From: Larimichthys crocea
Taxonomy: Eukaryota > Chordata > Actinopteri > Sciaenidae
Length of the DNA stretch: 64,000 bases
Direction: 5' to 3'
NCBI RefSeq assembly: GCF_000972845.2
Contig: NC_040020.1
Location: 2,170,669 to 2,234,668, forward strand
Shown here: positions 1 through 13,310 of the stretch, in pieces
How the letters are laid out: each line of letters starts with the position of its first letter
How positions within the stretch are numbered: the stretch's first letter is position 1
Program-made: the position numbers and the translations under genes
Notes under the pieces: model-generated
Told to the model about the DNA's origin: nothing
What the model saw: only the letters and a program-made list of their open reading frames with translations
Databases searched by the model: none

Positions 1-3000
1 GTGAAGGACAGTTGTGCAACTCCAAGCTGGATATATAACAAAATCCGGATCGCTAATCTTGTCAACATATTATGCAGATACGTTTCCACGCTGGCTGGAT
101 ATCCCCACTTTGAATCATGATGGCCACTGGCTGAAGCACTGCTTTCTGAGTGAACATGGCAGATGTCATTCATTTCTTCCATTTTACAGCTGTAACTGCT
201 TAACATTTAATGATAGACTTTAAAGTTAGAGCAGGCTGCAGAAAGTACAGCAACAAAGTGTTACAAATCGATCATGAATTATCTTCAAACATGCATTCAG
301 TATGCGAGTAAATCTTACACTGTCCCATAAAAAAAGGAAGAACAAGGGTATATTACCTTAGCTCCTTTAAACTCACTGTTCCTTACTCACAATCCCCCAC
401 ACCCCCATCATCACTAATGGCAACTTTCCATCTTCCATGGTCTAATTTAACTCCATTATTATAGCCTGTACAAAATATTAGGATTTGCAGCTCTTTCTGT
501 AGATAGATTGACTAGATCAGTTGCCAAAGTTAAGAGTCTCCGTTTCGCCAGACTCACCCACTAATTTCATTCATGAAAGGGACGAGACAGGATTTAGATG
601 GATTTTTAAGCTCTGGGGCTTGTGAGACCTGAGTTATGCAAAAGAGGATCAGAACAATATCAGAGAGGTGGTCTACTGCTGGAATTGATTTTGAATGATT
701 ATGGGTTAATGACTTGTGTGCAAAGCTGACTGTGCTAGCGACTCAAGTTTGCCAACATAAGGCTGGATGCTTTTTGCAATGCTATTTTTAGTTCTCAAAC
801 AATATCAAGGTAGTTTTTAAAGGAGAGATCCTGAAAATAAATCAGACAACCGGGCTGCTGTGTACACTAAACGTTCACTAAAAACGCTGAGGAAATGTTG
901 TGTGGTATAGTTCAAACGTTTGACAGCGATCAAACACACTTCTGAACTCTGGACGTGGCTGTAGAGGCATGCTCTCCTTCAGCGTTTTTTATAGCTCAGC
1001 AGGAATCCACTTTGCTAAAAAGGCTTATAATAAACTTCCAACACTTTCAAAAAGGTGCTCCTCAAAGGCTTCTCCAAGCTGGGTGAGAGGAATAGCTACC
1101 TACTAAAAAAAATTGGCCACTGTGCAAAAGCAGAAAAGTATATTGTAGGCCTATTCATTGCAGGCAGCCATCTTTAAGAGAGTATAATAGGATTTAAGAG
1201 TGAGATACATAGAATAAAGGAGCAGAGACCCAGAAACTCATGACTCCGGCTTTGACAAGGTGATGAAATTTCTTTCCTCTCTTTTAAGCTGCATGTGTGT
1301 CTTTTGTGTGGAGGATTTTGATATTTATGGGTTCACAAATAGCTTTATACGTTTCTAAAAGATGTTTAATTAAATCAGTGCGTTTATTTGAGTTTTGAAT
1401 TTGAAATAAAATGACATTCAGACTTAATTCGGTAAGCGTACTCCGTAAAAAAAAAATGAAGGTGATGAGCGTCAAGAATGCATAGAAAACAAATCAAATT
1501 TACCTCAGCCGATCTAAAGAGAAAAACAAGATTGAACTGAATCCAAGTAAATACAGACAGAAAAGAGGATCAGGGTTCAAGTAAAGTCGAGTGCGTTCTT
1601 CAAGACTTCCATCCATAAAGCCTGCAGGGAACACAGAGCGCCCAGCCAGAAAAATGTCAACTCTCAACTACTTCTTTAGGAAAGTCTGATCAGTCTGAGA
1701 TTTAAAGTTATTTAGCTGCTATAAAATATGAACATTTTTGTCCATCCTCCATCCCCTCTAAACCCCTAAACCTGGGACTGAGTGTCTGCAGGAAAGCAGC
1801 GCACCCAGGTAGAACCACACGTCTGTCATTGGCATGCAGAAATCACACAGAAAGACACCAGTCTACACATCACATATTGTTTGTTTGCCCACAACAATCA
1901 ATGGCATGGAAAATATAGCAATGTGATGCAGCGCTGGTTATGAGCATCTCCACAGCAGGCTTTGGATGTTGAAGCGCACCATCAGCACGCCAAAGCACCG
2001 GTGCAAATGGCCATAAAATTATTCATAGCTCAAATATTTTTTATGGTTGTTTCTTTCATCAGTACTTGAAGAACTCAGAAAACATAGTTTTGATGTAATT
2101 TAGGATCACAATGCATCATATTCTATCTGGTTTTCCTCCATCACACACAGTCAGCGCAGACATCTGATAACAAACTTTATTTATGTAACACCTTTCACAT
2201 AGTGGGTGTATTTTTAGAGCGCTGTGCAAAGGAGACAGGAGAATAAAGAAAAAACAATTAAAACAAGTTACAATACTGCGAGATAAAATGACAAACTGAG
2301 CCGAGATGTCACGGTGGAGACAGTGAACCCAGGTGAAGAGAAATTATATAGTCGCTGTATTTGTGCTCATTACTGTATGTGCAGTAAACCTTCACGACTA
2401 AAAGACAAATAGATTTAATTTAACTTGCAGAAAGAAGTGTTTTATCTTCTTATTCCAGCAGACTTTTATCCACCACCGTTATATTTTATATGTCGAGTAT
2501 GCTCCTTAGGCTAATTGTGATATTACCCTCAATCTTTGGGCTGATCAGACATGTATCTCAACATTTATTTGTAGACTTGTAGACTACCAGCTGTATCCGT
2601 CCGGCACTGAATCCACTGCTGTGTGTCTGCTGCATGGTGCAGCTTGGCTCGACTCAACTTTCTCCTTTTTTTTTGGTTTTCCATTTTTTTTTAAAGTTGT
2701 GGATGGTACCTATAATACTTTTTTTGGTGCTTGGATATTTTTCCACTGTGCTTCTACATTTCGAAAAGTTAGCAGCGAGCCCTGAACCTTTTTTTTGTGA
2801 AACATGATTTCAACAACTGATCTGTTTATCAGACTTTTTCTTGATAAATGTTCTCCTGGCTGACTAAATATTACCACAGTAGTGCAGGCATAGAAACCAA
2901 TCCTGTACATTAAGTTGTGCACGGAAGTGATTGAAAGACTTTTCATGAACTTCCCCCACGTCATGCATTACCCCACACAAAGTTGCATGTAAGCATTGTG

Positions 3001-6000
3001 TTTGCATCCCTTTGTCATTCCGGCTTATGCATCTATCTGTCAACTTTCACATCAAAGCAACCCTGATGGGCTTCATAGCCTATCCTCATAACAACAGGAG
3101 ATGTTGGCTTATTAAAAAATAATATAACCTCTTTTATGAGGCAGAAAATGTCTGGAGAAACATCTGTGAAACAAGTTGTGTATTAAATATGTAGGAGCTA
3201 CATTCAAAATTCCTTTTTGCATGGGATGGCAGAGCTATAAAGAGAATCCAGAGTGCGGGCCCCCGAGCTCATTCAAGTGCCGCCATTCTCCCTATCTGAC
3301 AGTCAAAGCAGAATGATCTTGCTCTCTATGCCTCCCTCTTGCCATTTTACTTCTCTGTTGGGAAAAAAAACAGTCAAAATGTTCTTATCACTGTCAGAAA
3401 TTAGTGACTCAGGATTGTCTGATCGTTTTAGAAAATCAAGAGGAAAAAAAACAACAGAGCATTAAGAGGTATTTTTTGTACTCTGCCTTTCCTGAAAGCA
3501 TTTGCGCAGGCTAAAGAGTGCATTAATGCCGTTTTTGTTCTGAAGTGGAGGCCTCTGGAGACATCCAGAGAAATGAAGGAAGGGGGCGTGCTGCAGCGGA
3601 GCAGGAAAATGAGCACAACACTGGTAGATAGATTAAAGAGACTGGATTTCAAAGGGCTTTCTTTATAACATTTTAATGTAATGTTGCATTATCCTTGAGA
3701 ATTACATTGGAATGATATTTTCTATTTATCTTCACACAGCTGATTTTCCGACCGAACGGGATTGTGGAATCTGTTTGTGCATTATCACCATTTGCACAAT
3801 AAGTAGAGGACTTATTACTCTGTGGTTTGTGCGCCAGTTTGACAAGCCCTACTGTAATATCCATCAAATACTTCTCATCTTCCACTTTAATTGGAACTAT
3901 ATTACACAGCCGCATGGTAATATATATATTTTTTTTCCAAAAAGAAAAAAGTCTCCAGTGACTGTATTTGACACATTTGATATGGTATTAGGATGGTTTG
4001 AACTCACTTGCCATTTCTGGTGGCAACACACTCCCCTCTATGGGAAAGCATTGGCTGGGTTTAAGGCAATCATTCAAGCATGATCTGCACAAATAGGGCT
4101 GATGCATGCAGTGGTAACTACAAAAAAAAACATTCAGCAGAACATATAGCATGCAAATGTAGACATCAAGTATTGCTCCCTGTTGAGTACAAGCAATCAC
4201 ACACAAATGAAAAATGTAACCAAGCAAGTTGTGCGACAATGGCAATTTCTATGTTTTCCAATTTGACTCCAAATTAGAAATCAAAAGGGGCCCCACTGCC
4301 AACATTTATCTTGCTACTCTCAGAGGCAGAACCCCAATATTGAATCACACAGGGGATGCTGGAGTTTTATATTTCCTAGATTGGAGAGAACACGAGGAAT
4401 TTATTATTTAAATATACGCTCTATGTATAGAGGTAAAGATGGATGCTTTGGCTCATACTGCATTCCCCAATTTCCCTAAAACATTTAGGGAGGAAAAAAG
4501 ACACAACTCAGATATGTGGCTGTTTAATACAAATATTCATGACTTTCTGTTTTTTATATAAACCATCAAGCAATACTTGAACTCATCTCAAATCAGTTGC
4601 TGTGAGTTGTACTGTAAGTTCAGCACTTCTAAGCAGAAGGCAGAAGATGACTTAATCTCAGAACCTGACAGGGTGAGACCTCTGTTGCTCGGGGCAGCTG
4701 CCTGTACCCGTCGTAGATCTCTTCACAGAGCGGACAGGAACGCCTCGGCGTCTTAGAATGATTTTACCCTGGAGAGCTGTGTGAAAGCTAGAAGTGCTCG
4801 CTCTTCTTCTCTTATTCTCAGTCCAAAGAAGTAGCTGCACACTGACAAAAACAAAAACATCGGCCCTGCTTGAGGAATCTCGGTCGATTGACTCAAGATT
4901 CCAATCTCCGCGTTTCAGTCGGCAGCCCAAGATACCGAGCAAAGTAGTCAGACAGAGACACGAGAGCCACTTAAGGTATTTTATGCTATTGTGATATGAG
5001 ACTGTATTCATGGAGAGCTTAAGGTCTTAAATGCAGAGATTAACTGAAATGTGTGGGCCTCCGGATTTTAAGCATTGTCGTCTCTTGGTCTTTGGTCTGT
5101 TGCACCAGAATATCTACTGCCTTTGAGCCTTGAATGATATGTCTCAGTGACTGCTGGCGAGATGAAAGGCTCCATCTTTAAGCGGTTAGTGCTGGTGTGC
5201 TCGACCGGCTGCCTCATATTCCTCCTCCTGTCAGAAACATTTGGCTAGACATGTGTGAAAACCCCACTGCCATCCAGAGCCTGTTATCACATGAAAAGGC
5301 TGCTCTCTGACCATAGGACATTTCTGAGCATGCTATTGTCCGTCACATTGTGTACAATTTACTTTGAGGCTCAGGAGGGGGACTCAAAGTAAACAGGGAC
5401 AAAATGCATTGATAGCACTTCGATTAGTGATGAAATCCTGTTTTGGAATGGATACACCAGTGTTGTCAAAGCATACACACACCTCTCTACAGCTGTGGGA
5501 TTAATATGGATGTGGAGAAACTGAAATTTATATGCTTGGCCATGGAACTTGGCACCTGGGATAGACTTGATGAAGAAAACGCTTCACTTCAGATGCCACG
5601 ATTTTAATTTCGGTCTTCTTTTAGCTTTCCATTAAGTCATTTTGAGACTTAAAAGCCTCATCCCCACCAAGTGCATGTTGTTGAGATGGAGAGCTATTAC
5701 TCTCACATCTGGGAGCAGGAACAATGGCATCAAAATAAGATGGTATACCGGGGAGGGCTCTCTGTGCAAAACAGCTCTTCGCAGCTCGCTGTTAGAACCA
5801 CAATGGGCAGAGATCAAATGGAAAACGTAGCACAAACTTATCATTGTAACCAGTTTGGACAAAAAGATATTATGGAAAAATTACCAAATAATAGCTTAGA
5901 ATAAGTAAGTAAATTTAGTACAAAAATACAGAGTAACAATGCCAAAGATATGCATGCGTTTACTGTTTGTTTGTATTCCATGAAATATGTGTGTGTCAGC

Positions 6001-7063
6001 CTGACATCTGGTATTTAGAGTGCAAAATATCCAAATTTATTTACCCTTACAGGTAGATAAGAAGTCATGTGGTTACATTAAAAAAATAAAATAAAAATGA
6101 AAGCACTCAATAATGTGCAGACGCCATCTGGCTGTGTTGTTAGACAACATGGCTCTGCTCCAACAAAATAGCCACATGTGTGCACTCGTCCCCTTTTCCT
6201 TCGTTCTCAGCATGTTTAAGGAAAAAACTTCATACTTCCTGCCAAATCCTTAAATATCCTCTTGTGACAAATGAGGTGTTATTCACAGCGTTTAAGTCAA
6301 TTTAACTATTGGTACCACACTGTTGCTACTAATAATGCCACTGTTAATAATATACTGTTAACAGCGTGGCTGCTACTCCTCATGTAACTACAGGCCTGCT
6401 GCGCCCACTGTACAATTACAACGATTACTACTGTGAAGACAATTAGATGTGTGAGCAACAATGTTCAGGGTAACATCGGGAAACATTTAAAATTCAGTAA
6501 ATTGTTTAACTTTGCCTTTGACATTAAACCTTTAACAAATAAAGTCTACTAAAAATAATAGAACAGTCTCATTTGGGATTGAAATATACTCGGTCAGCCA
6601 ATATCTCATCTCAAACACATCATTATCGGCGTATATGGTATCCAATATGTGTCTTTTTTTAATTATTATTATGAAATACAGAAAGAAAAATCTACTCTCT
6701 AAATCTACTGTCACTGAAAAGTTTATCCAGCAGAGTGAACTGTTACAATACTATGGCAAGCAGCACAGAGTAAGAGAGAAGCAGCAGCTCTCAGCAACGT
6801 CAGCTAGAACTGTGTCCACGTTTACATAAAATTTATGAACATGTTCAAGAATATTTAACTTAAATATATTTTTTAAGATTGTTATCTGTCAACAGCTTTC
6901 AGAAAAAGATCTATCGAGCTCAAAAATTCACTATCTGGGCCCCCGTGTCAGTAATCATTCAGCAGGGGCCTTCCTGACAGTTCTTCTGGAAAACACACAA
7001 CAATGAAAAAGGTCACATTTAGGATGCTTTATTTACAGAATATGGAAGACTGTCGCTTATGAT
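1..7063. other. Intergenic DNA, no gene recognised
   Basis: Only short chance ORFs are present, none with recognisable domains or splice-joined homology. A fragment of a dispersed repeat at 2172-2240 is listed separately. Otherwise AT-rich single-copy-looking sequence with short homopolymer runs. Confidence 0.6.
2172..2240 (+). repeat. Dispersed repeat fragment (AACTTTATTT...CACCTTTC type)
   Basis: The sequence has AACTTTATTTATGTAACACC, then CTTTCAC and a GCGCTGTGCAAAG block. The same module (TTTATTT-TAT-AGCACCTTT ... AAAGTGCTTTGACA) recurs at 7072-7135, and a diverged form (CATAAAGCGCCTTTCTACAA) at 20297-20330. Such modules are common in fish repeats. The family is not named with certainty. 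Confidence 0.5.
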
Positions 7064-7200
7064 AACAACAATAATAATAACTTTATTTCTATAGCACCTT
7101 TAAAAAACAGTTTACAAAGTGCTTTGACAGACAGGCACAAACAGGATACTCAGCAGCAGAAGAACCAACAATTTAAAGACAATATAAAACAATTTAAAAA
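7064..7200 (+). repeat. Dispersed repeat fragment, related to 2172-2240
   Basis: Contains an ATAATAATAA run, ACTTTATTTCTATAGCACC and CAAAGTGCTTTGACAGACAG, then an A-rich tail with AATATAAAACAATTTAAA. The order of blocks matches the copy near 2.2 kb, in the same orientation. It is probably a SINE- or MITE-derived fragment. Confidence 0.5.
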
Positions 7201-9300
7201 ATAAACAATACATAAAAACAAGGGAAAAAATGTATGTGCTTATCACTTTTTTTGCACATTACACAGACATTGTAACTTTTCCTTCATGCTGGGAAAAAGA
7301 GGGTGAGGCATTGGGGCTGCACACTCATCCTTTAACACAACTACTTAACCAAAACAACCAACAAGTCATTTATAATCTTACAATAATCTTATAATCTGAT
7401 TAATTTAGTCATTCATGGTGCACAATTTGGGACTCAGTGACGTGGGTGCTGCTGTGAGTTTATGACTAGACAGTGCGTATGATATGACCTTTTGTGTAAA
7501 TCACCTTAACTCGGCCTTTACCTCCGAGTTCAAGACAAACAAAGACACGTCTCATTTTTAAATAGAAAACCTCACGGGAGACATTATCAGCACGCGTTAA
7601 GAGAACTAAATGATGAGGAGCGCACTGCAGATGAGTCAACAGAGAGAGAGAGAGAGAGAAAAACAATCTATCCGGGTCTAACTAATCATTAATCAATCAC
7701 TGGAGAGAATGAGGTAATACATTATGCAACAAATCCAGAGAGATGACAACTAAACACAAGACAGAGAGCAGCGTGTCGAGCCTGCGGCGCCTGTAAGTGG
7801 CGTGAAAATGGTGAACAGGTCTTTTTTTCCTGGCAGCCGTTTTGACAAGTCACAGTGTGGGAAAAAAAAAACGCAGGTGAAAACAATGAAACGAACGCTT
7901 TAATTACATTTAGCTCTTTAGTTTAGGGGTCCTGGCATCGTGCATGCTGGCTTACTGTCACGGGATAGAACAGAGCCATCGTTAATGTTATTAGTAACAC
8001 CACTGCATTAGTTACGATGTTTTCCTCCACTATGACAAGTTGAAATGTTGACAAATGCATTTATTTGTATAATATCTAGAAGACATAATGATGATGAATG
8101 TGCTGTTAAGCACTTTCTAAAAGCTTCAAACTATAGTGTACTTTGTACTGCTTTCAACTGGAACTATTTAATACTTTCTGGGTGTCCTGGTCCACACTCT
8201 TTGTCTCCCCCTTGTTTCATATCTCTCTTGTTAGTTACTGAATAAAAGTGTTGGAGAAAACAAGTGTAGAAGTTAAACTGCTCATACTTATTTCCCCACG
8301 GTTTTGTCAAGCACATATTCAAAAAGATTTTTCAGCTTGATTTGAAAAAAGTGTTTAGTAGACCTACTGGGTTAATGATGAGGAGAGCTTGAGCTGCTTT
8401 CAGTGTGTGAAAACAACATGACGAGAGGTGAGAGGTTTTATGTAAGCACTTGGAAAGTGTCTACACAAAATACAGAACTCCTTCTGCGTTACACGTGAGA
8501 TCACCAATGCAGCATCTCTGTGCCAATATCAAATTATGGCCCCATTTATGTAGGGCATCATTTTAATTAGAACATTGGCAATTTTTGTTTGTGCAAACCT
8601 TGCTCTTGCATCATTTGATGTGTGTAAAGGTGTCATAGCTGAACGTCTTCATAAAAAGTACAGTGTTGGGGTTTTGTCAAGATTAATACTGAAACAGTTG
8701 CCTCATAATTTCCGAGATTTGTCAGTATTCCTCTAAAGTGATGAGCGATGACTTCTCATTTGTTCCTGTTTCTTTTACTTTTTCATTGCTCAAACATGGC
8801 AATAACTAGACCATATTTCTGTTTCCTGCCTAAATTGAGCATCAACAGTCTCCCCAGGTCCGTGTACAGAGGATATACCAGTCATAATAGTGATGGATAA
8901 AGGTACTTACAAAAAGGTACAGATGCATTTAATGGGCAGTCGAACAATTTAATGGTTATAGGAACACCTTGGTGCCCTGCTCTGAGCTCTCACAACACCT
9001 CGCTTTGCTATTACTATAAGTGCAACCGGAATGGAATTATAAAAGGCACGAACAAAGCACTCTAAATCCTTACCACAGAGACCGTCAGTGTGAAGAGCCA
9101 TATGGTGCGGTTCGAACTATACTGTAATTAAATTATCTTGCCATGTAAATGGGGGCAAAGCTGGCATATCGAGTATGAAGCCATTTTCTTCATGCTTTTT
9201 AAAAAAAAATCATTTATATTTTAACAAAAAAACACAGAAACACGCACAACAACGACGATAACAAAAAAAACACACAAAAACAAACAAAATAATAATAAGT
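7201..9300. other. Intergenic DNA, nothing recognised
   Basis: No ORF with recognisable similarity. The right end (about 9200-9300) is A-rich simple sequence with CAA/ACA motifs that could be the 3' tail of the possible LINE relic on the minus strand just beside it. Confidence 0.5.
7636..7661. repeat. (GA)n microsatellite
   Basis: Short uninterrupted GA dinucleotide run ending in A-rich sequence. Confidence 0.8.
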
Positions 9301-9314
9301 GGTACAGAAGTATG

Positions 9315-9545
9315 TCAGTTCATCGAGCTCAATTCATTCAAGGCAAGATCTGAAAAAAACTCATCCGGCCCATCATCCTCCACTTGGACGGAGGCGGCCT
9401 GCTCCATCGACAGAAAATCCATAAAGTCTTTGTGCCAGTTCTCCAACGCTCAAACAGTTTGGCTTACGTTCTTTCCAATTCAACAAAATCATTTGTTTGA
9501 CTGACAGAAAGGGCCAGGGCGACAGTTCTATGTGCCATCCTAGAT
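9315..9545 (-). mobile_element. Possible decayed LINE ORF2 3' end
   Basis: On the minus strand a 44-codon open stretch (9315-9449) contains ENWHKDFMDFLSMEQAAS and DDGPDEFFSDLALNEL, then a stop. Upstream, in a shifted frame, is LNWKERKPNCLSV. A short W-K-rich segment followed by W-x2-DFMDFLSMEQ resembles the last part of L1/Tx1-type ORF2 proteins of fish and frogs. A/T-rich sequence follows on the same strand. Similarity is from memory and weak. Confidence 0.3.
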
Positions 9546-9573
9546 TTTGTAATGTTCAAATTCACACCCAATA

Positions 9574-9657
9574 TACACAGACATGCAAGAAGTAAATAGA
9601 CACCTTCATTCAAATTCAAATTAAAAGGTGTCTATTTACTTCTTGCATGTCAGTGTA
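9574..9657. repeat. Near-perfect inverted repeat (hairpin)
   Basis: Arms 9580-9606 and 9625-9651 are perfect reverse complements over 27 bp (arm starts GACATGCAAGAAGTAAATAG), with an 18-nt AT-rich loop. After a single mismatch, five more pairs extend the stem (9574-9578 with 9653-9657). It could be a fold-back MITE remnant, an inverted duplication or a small-RNA precursor. Confidence 0.9.
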
Positions 9658-9660
9658 CAT

Positions 9661-11378
9661 GTGTATGTTTTATGTCCAGACCAAGTACACGTGACAAACT
9701 TTAAATAACTTTCACCCAAAACCTCTTCTGCCCATTTTCTTCATGCTTAATTCCTTTAGGAGTTAGATTAGTCAGTCTATCCTACCTAAGAGAAATAACG
9801 AGTAGTTAAATAATCGCCCTTCTAATTGGGATGTCGATTCTCAGGTCTTCAGGTCAGGTTACATAGGTAATAAGCAGTTTGTCTCAGTCATGTACTCACA
9901 CTTCAGGCTTTTGGAAGCAGTCAAATGAAATGAAAAAGACGTTTGATCTCCTCGTTATTTCCTCTGTGACAGCAAAACACAGTAGACGAAGAAGAAGACT
10001 CCAGCAGGTTGAACTAAGTTTCCTAAAGACTATTATGGCTGCCTAACTCTAAAAAACAAACTACAAACAGATTTGAAGAAAGGGTAGCCTAGAAACAATA
10101 AGGCCTGCCGGGCCTAAGTTGACTTCCACTGGGTCTAAGCAGCGGGGATCTTTTTCTAAATGTATTTTTAAAATGATTTTTTTTTAAACTACAATGTGTT
10201 ATACACAGAGAAAACTCCTTTAAGGGATAACTCGCGGGTAGGTTGTGTGCGTAACATTAGCAATTGTAGAACGAGAGTGAGAAAAAGAAACAGAGTGTGT
10301 GTGTAATAAATACTGGAAACCAGTTGCTCAGAATATTCCTGAGACTGTTGGATCCTTGCAGGCCAGGAGGATGATGGCTTTATCTAGGAGAAAGAAAAAA
10401 TAAATAAATACAAAATAACCAGAAGATGGTGAAGAAACTTCTATGAGAAATTTCTGGGACGTAAAAGGTGCACAGGAGTCATTTTGAAGATGTGTTGCTG
10501 AGCGTTTCTGCAAGAAAGTCTTTTGTTGTTTTCAGTTTCTTTCTCTGTGTGTAAAAAATTGAATTAATAAATCTTCTTTTCCTATCTGGTTTCTTTCTTT
10601 GTTATATGTGAAGTATTTAATATGTTTATTTTTCTCTGACGATTTCGATATGACATAAAAGCATGTTTCATTGTTGAATTTAATCATCGTTATAACTATT
10701 GTTATCATCTATTTGTATGAGTGAAATGTGCAAAATCTAATAACAGTGCTGTTTAAAAGAGCAAAAAAAAAGGATAGGAGAAGAATAGTGGAAGCTAATA
10801 AACGTCAATGTAAACAACGCAGAAATAAAATACTCATTAGATCAGTTCTGTGCATGTTTGGAAGGAAGGAAATACATTCATCATATCTGATAGACCTCAC
10901 ACACTTTAATGAGTTACACACAGTGTAAACAGAACGTTTGCTTGTTTTGTTTGGCACAAGAAAACTGGATTATTTTTGCAGTCTGCAAGGTATTCTGTAA
11001 AATACTACTCAAATATGATATTTAGAAACTCAGTATATTTTTGACATGGGAGCTATAAGTTAAACACTAAATATTTAATTATGTCGATTGAGGTATGATT
11101 GAGGGTTTGTTTACACCTATTCAGAGCTACCTGGTGGAGTGACGTGTTCATTTCAATCTGACAAATAAGAATGCATAATCATATTTATGACTTTGTGCAT
11201 GCAGATTGTTTTAGTTTACAACTATAAGGTACAACTATCTAGTCCCCTGATTAGATTCATACAAGGATCAACACAGAAAGGCAGAGGTTCTGCGTTCTCT
11301 TCTTACAGTGAGATTAAGTGTCTTTGAAATCCAAGAGAAATCCAGAATACTGAGTGAACAGCACAAACAACAGTTGAT

Positions 11379-11381
<3 letters not shown>
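9661..11381. other. Intergenic DNA, nothing recognised
   Basis: Only short chance ORFs are present. No exon-like or repeat-like structure was recognised. Confidence 0.5.

Positions 11382-11433
<52 letters not shown>
11382..11433. repeat. (CA)26 microsatellite
   Basis: Uninterrupted CA/AC run. It is responsible for a chance poly-Cys/Val ORF on the minus strand. A (GT) run on the same strand follows 115 bp downstream. Confidence 0.97.
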
Positions 11434-11437
<4 letters not shown>

Positions 11438-11547
11438 CATAAATCAATTCACGCGCTTCTCGCTGTGATGGTACAATGCCAACCATGGAGTCACTACAAC
11501 CCCCTAGTAGAATCTGGCTTGTATCAAAGCAACAGTCAGTGTATGCT

Positions 11548-11576
<29 letters not shown>
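11548..11576. repeat. (TG)n microsatellite
   Basis: Uninterrupted TG run of about 14 units, complementary to the CA array at 11382-11433. A shorter TG run lies at about 11593-11608. Confidence 0.97.
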
Positions 11577-11579
<3 letters not shown>

Positions 11580-11903
11580 GCATTCCTGCACATGTGTGTG
11601 TGTGTGTTTGGTTCCTGCGGTTAGATTTATTGGATTTGGGAATCTCTCCTGCTGTGGGCTCTGTGGTACGAGTGGGCTTGACTCAGTTTCTCTGTGTGAA
11701 GCTGGCAACGCTTTGGACTGACCTTGCAGTGGAGGTGTCACTATGCAGAGTTGTTGTCATTACTCAATTAGACAGAATTAGGCACTGGCTAACGTGACAG
11801 TAGCACGCTGTGGAAAATAACTCAGAGCTAGATTCTGGGCTTGGCAAGGCTGGTTTTAATGGAGCAGTGATGGAATCAGTCACAACAGGTCTGTTTTTAT
11901 GTA

Positions 11904-12780
11904 ATGATATATAAAGCCTTAGGATATGACTATCCCTGGATGTCTCTGTTGGGAGAAAAAAGACTAAAAAAGCTGCTCAAATCAGCAGTTAGGTTAATGC
12001 AGTGTGAGGTCAGGATAGATCCTCTTATACCCCGTTCAGGCCGACATAGTGTAAACCTGTGTTGGCGGTCGATTTCAAAGGGTCATCGCACATCATCCAA
12101 CCTGGATTCAACGTGGGTCAGTCACTGCTTGCCTTTGGCAAACACACATTTCTATTAGGCTGGGTCTCTAAATTGAATGTTATTGACATTTAAACGGCTT
12201 TAATCTAAGCACTCTACGAATGGGAAAAAAAAAGCAAGAGGAGAATCTAAGCGGACGAACAGAGAGTAGCGTCAATTGAAGATTTCTTACACCCTCACAG
12301 GATTTGCTGCTCTAAGACAATACTTTTAGTGTGTGTGTGTGTGTGTGTGTGCGGCTGGATGACCCAGATTTAATGGTAAATGTGACTTTCTTTATTAAAA
12401 ACAGAATATTATTTTTATTTCTGCTCATATACGACTAGTGTAGCAAGTTAGTTGGCAAGGTGAAGAGATGCAGAAAAGTATACTTGACTTTTTAGGGCAT
12501 AATCTTAAATAAAGAAAAGTGATAAAGTTTTCTATTTCCCTTTTATATTAATCAACAATATAAATAGCTGAATGTGTGTGGATATTTATGACCACATGTC
12601 TACCGCAATGCTGAGTCTGCATTTGTATGTACTCTATTAGATTAATTACTTGTCTCTTGTATGGACTGTATATATTTTAGTGGAGTGTAACGCTTTATGA
12701 CATATAGTCATACGCAAGCTGGGCACTAAGGGAAAAAACTAATAAAATAAGTTTAAAAAAAACCCTCAAAACATGAGATA
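11904..12780. other. Intergenic DNA, nothing firm
   Basis: A chance-length open frame occupies 11904-12158 on the plus strand, but its translation matches no family I know and it has no splice or start context. The rest is AT-rich. Confidence 0.5.
12329..12351. repeat. (GT)n microsatellite
   Basis: Short uninterrupted GT run of about 11 units. Confidence 0.95.
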
Positions 12781-13310
12781 CTCTCCTCTCATTAACTCTG
12801 TATTTCAGGTTCAAGTACTAACTTCAGTTAAACAGACCAAAAACATGATGTAATCATGCCGTGTAGTATGTGCCAAGATATTCAACAAAGGCAAGAGTGC
12901 AAACAATATTGAATTTAAAATACTTAATAATAAAAATTTGGCTTGAGCAAATATTATATAAAGGGGAAGAGGTAAAACACCACAGTGTGGAAACACACTT
13001 GCATTTAAGTAAATGTATATTAAGTATTAGCATGAAACTGCTTCAAGCACCAAAAGTAAGTGGATCAGTTGTTGATGACGGTTGGGTTTATATACTTTAT
13101 ATACTGCTAGGTAGCTGGCTTATTTATACTGATCATCATTTAGTTATTAAACTACATTTGCCAAAGATAAATGCAGCAAAGTAAAATATACAATTATAGA
13201 ACTGTAGAGTTCAAGTATAAAGTAGCAAAAGGTGGAAATACTCATGTATAAGAAGGCCACCCCGTAATTTTATGTCAGTACAGTGATCAGTAAATGTACT
13301 GAGCTGCCTT
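12780..13310. repeat. Possible dispersed fish repeat with AAGTA-rich motifs
   Basis: The block holds repeated AAGTA/AGTAC-like words (TTCAAGTACTAACTTCAG; AAGTAAATGTATATTAAGT; GTATAAAGTAGCAAAAG; GGAAATACTCATGTATAAG). These resemble a very abundant fish repeat whose ends carry TACTCAAGTAAAGTAC-like motifs. No terminal repeats or target duplication could be defined. Confidence 0.35.

Noticed and set aside
11268..11741. 157-codon minus-strand ORF
   Set aside because: Its length comes from the CA and TG arrays (Cys-Val and His-Thr runs); no protein similarity.
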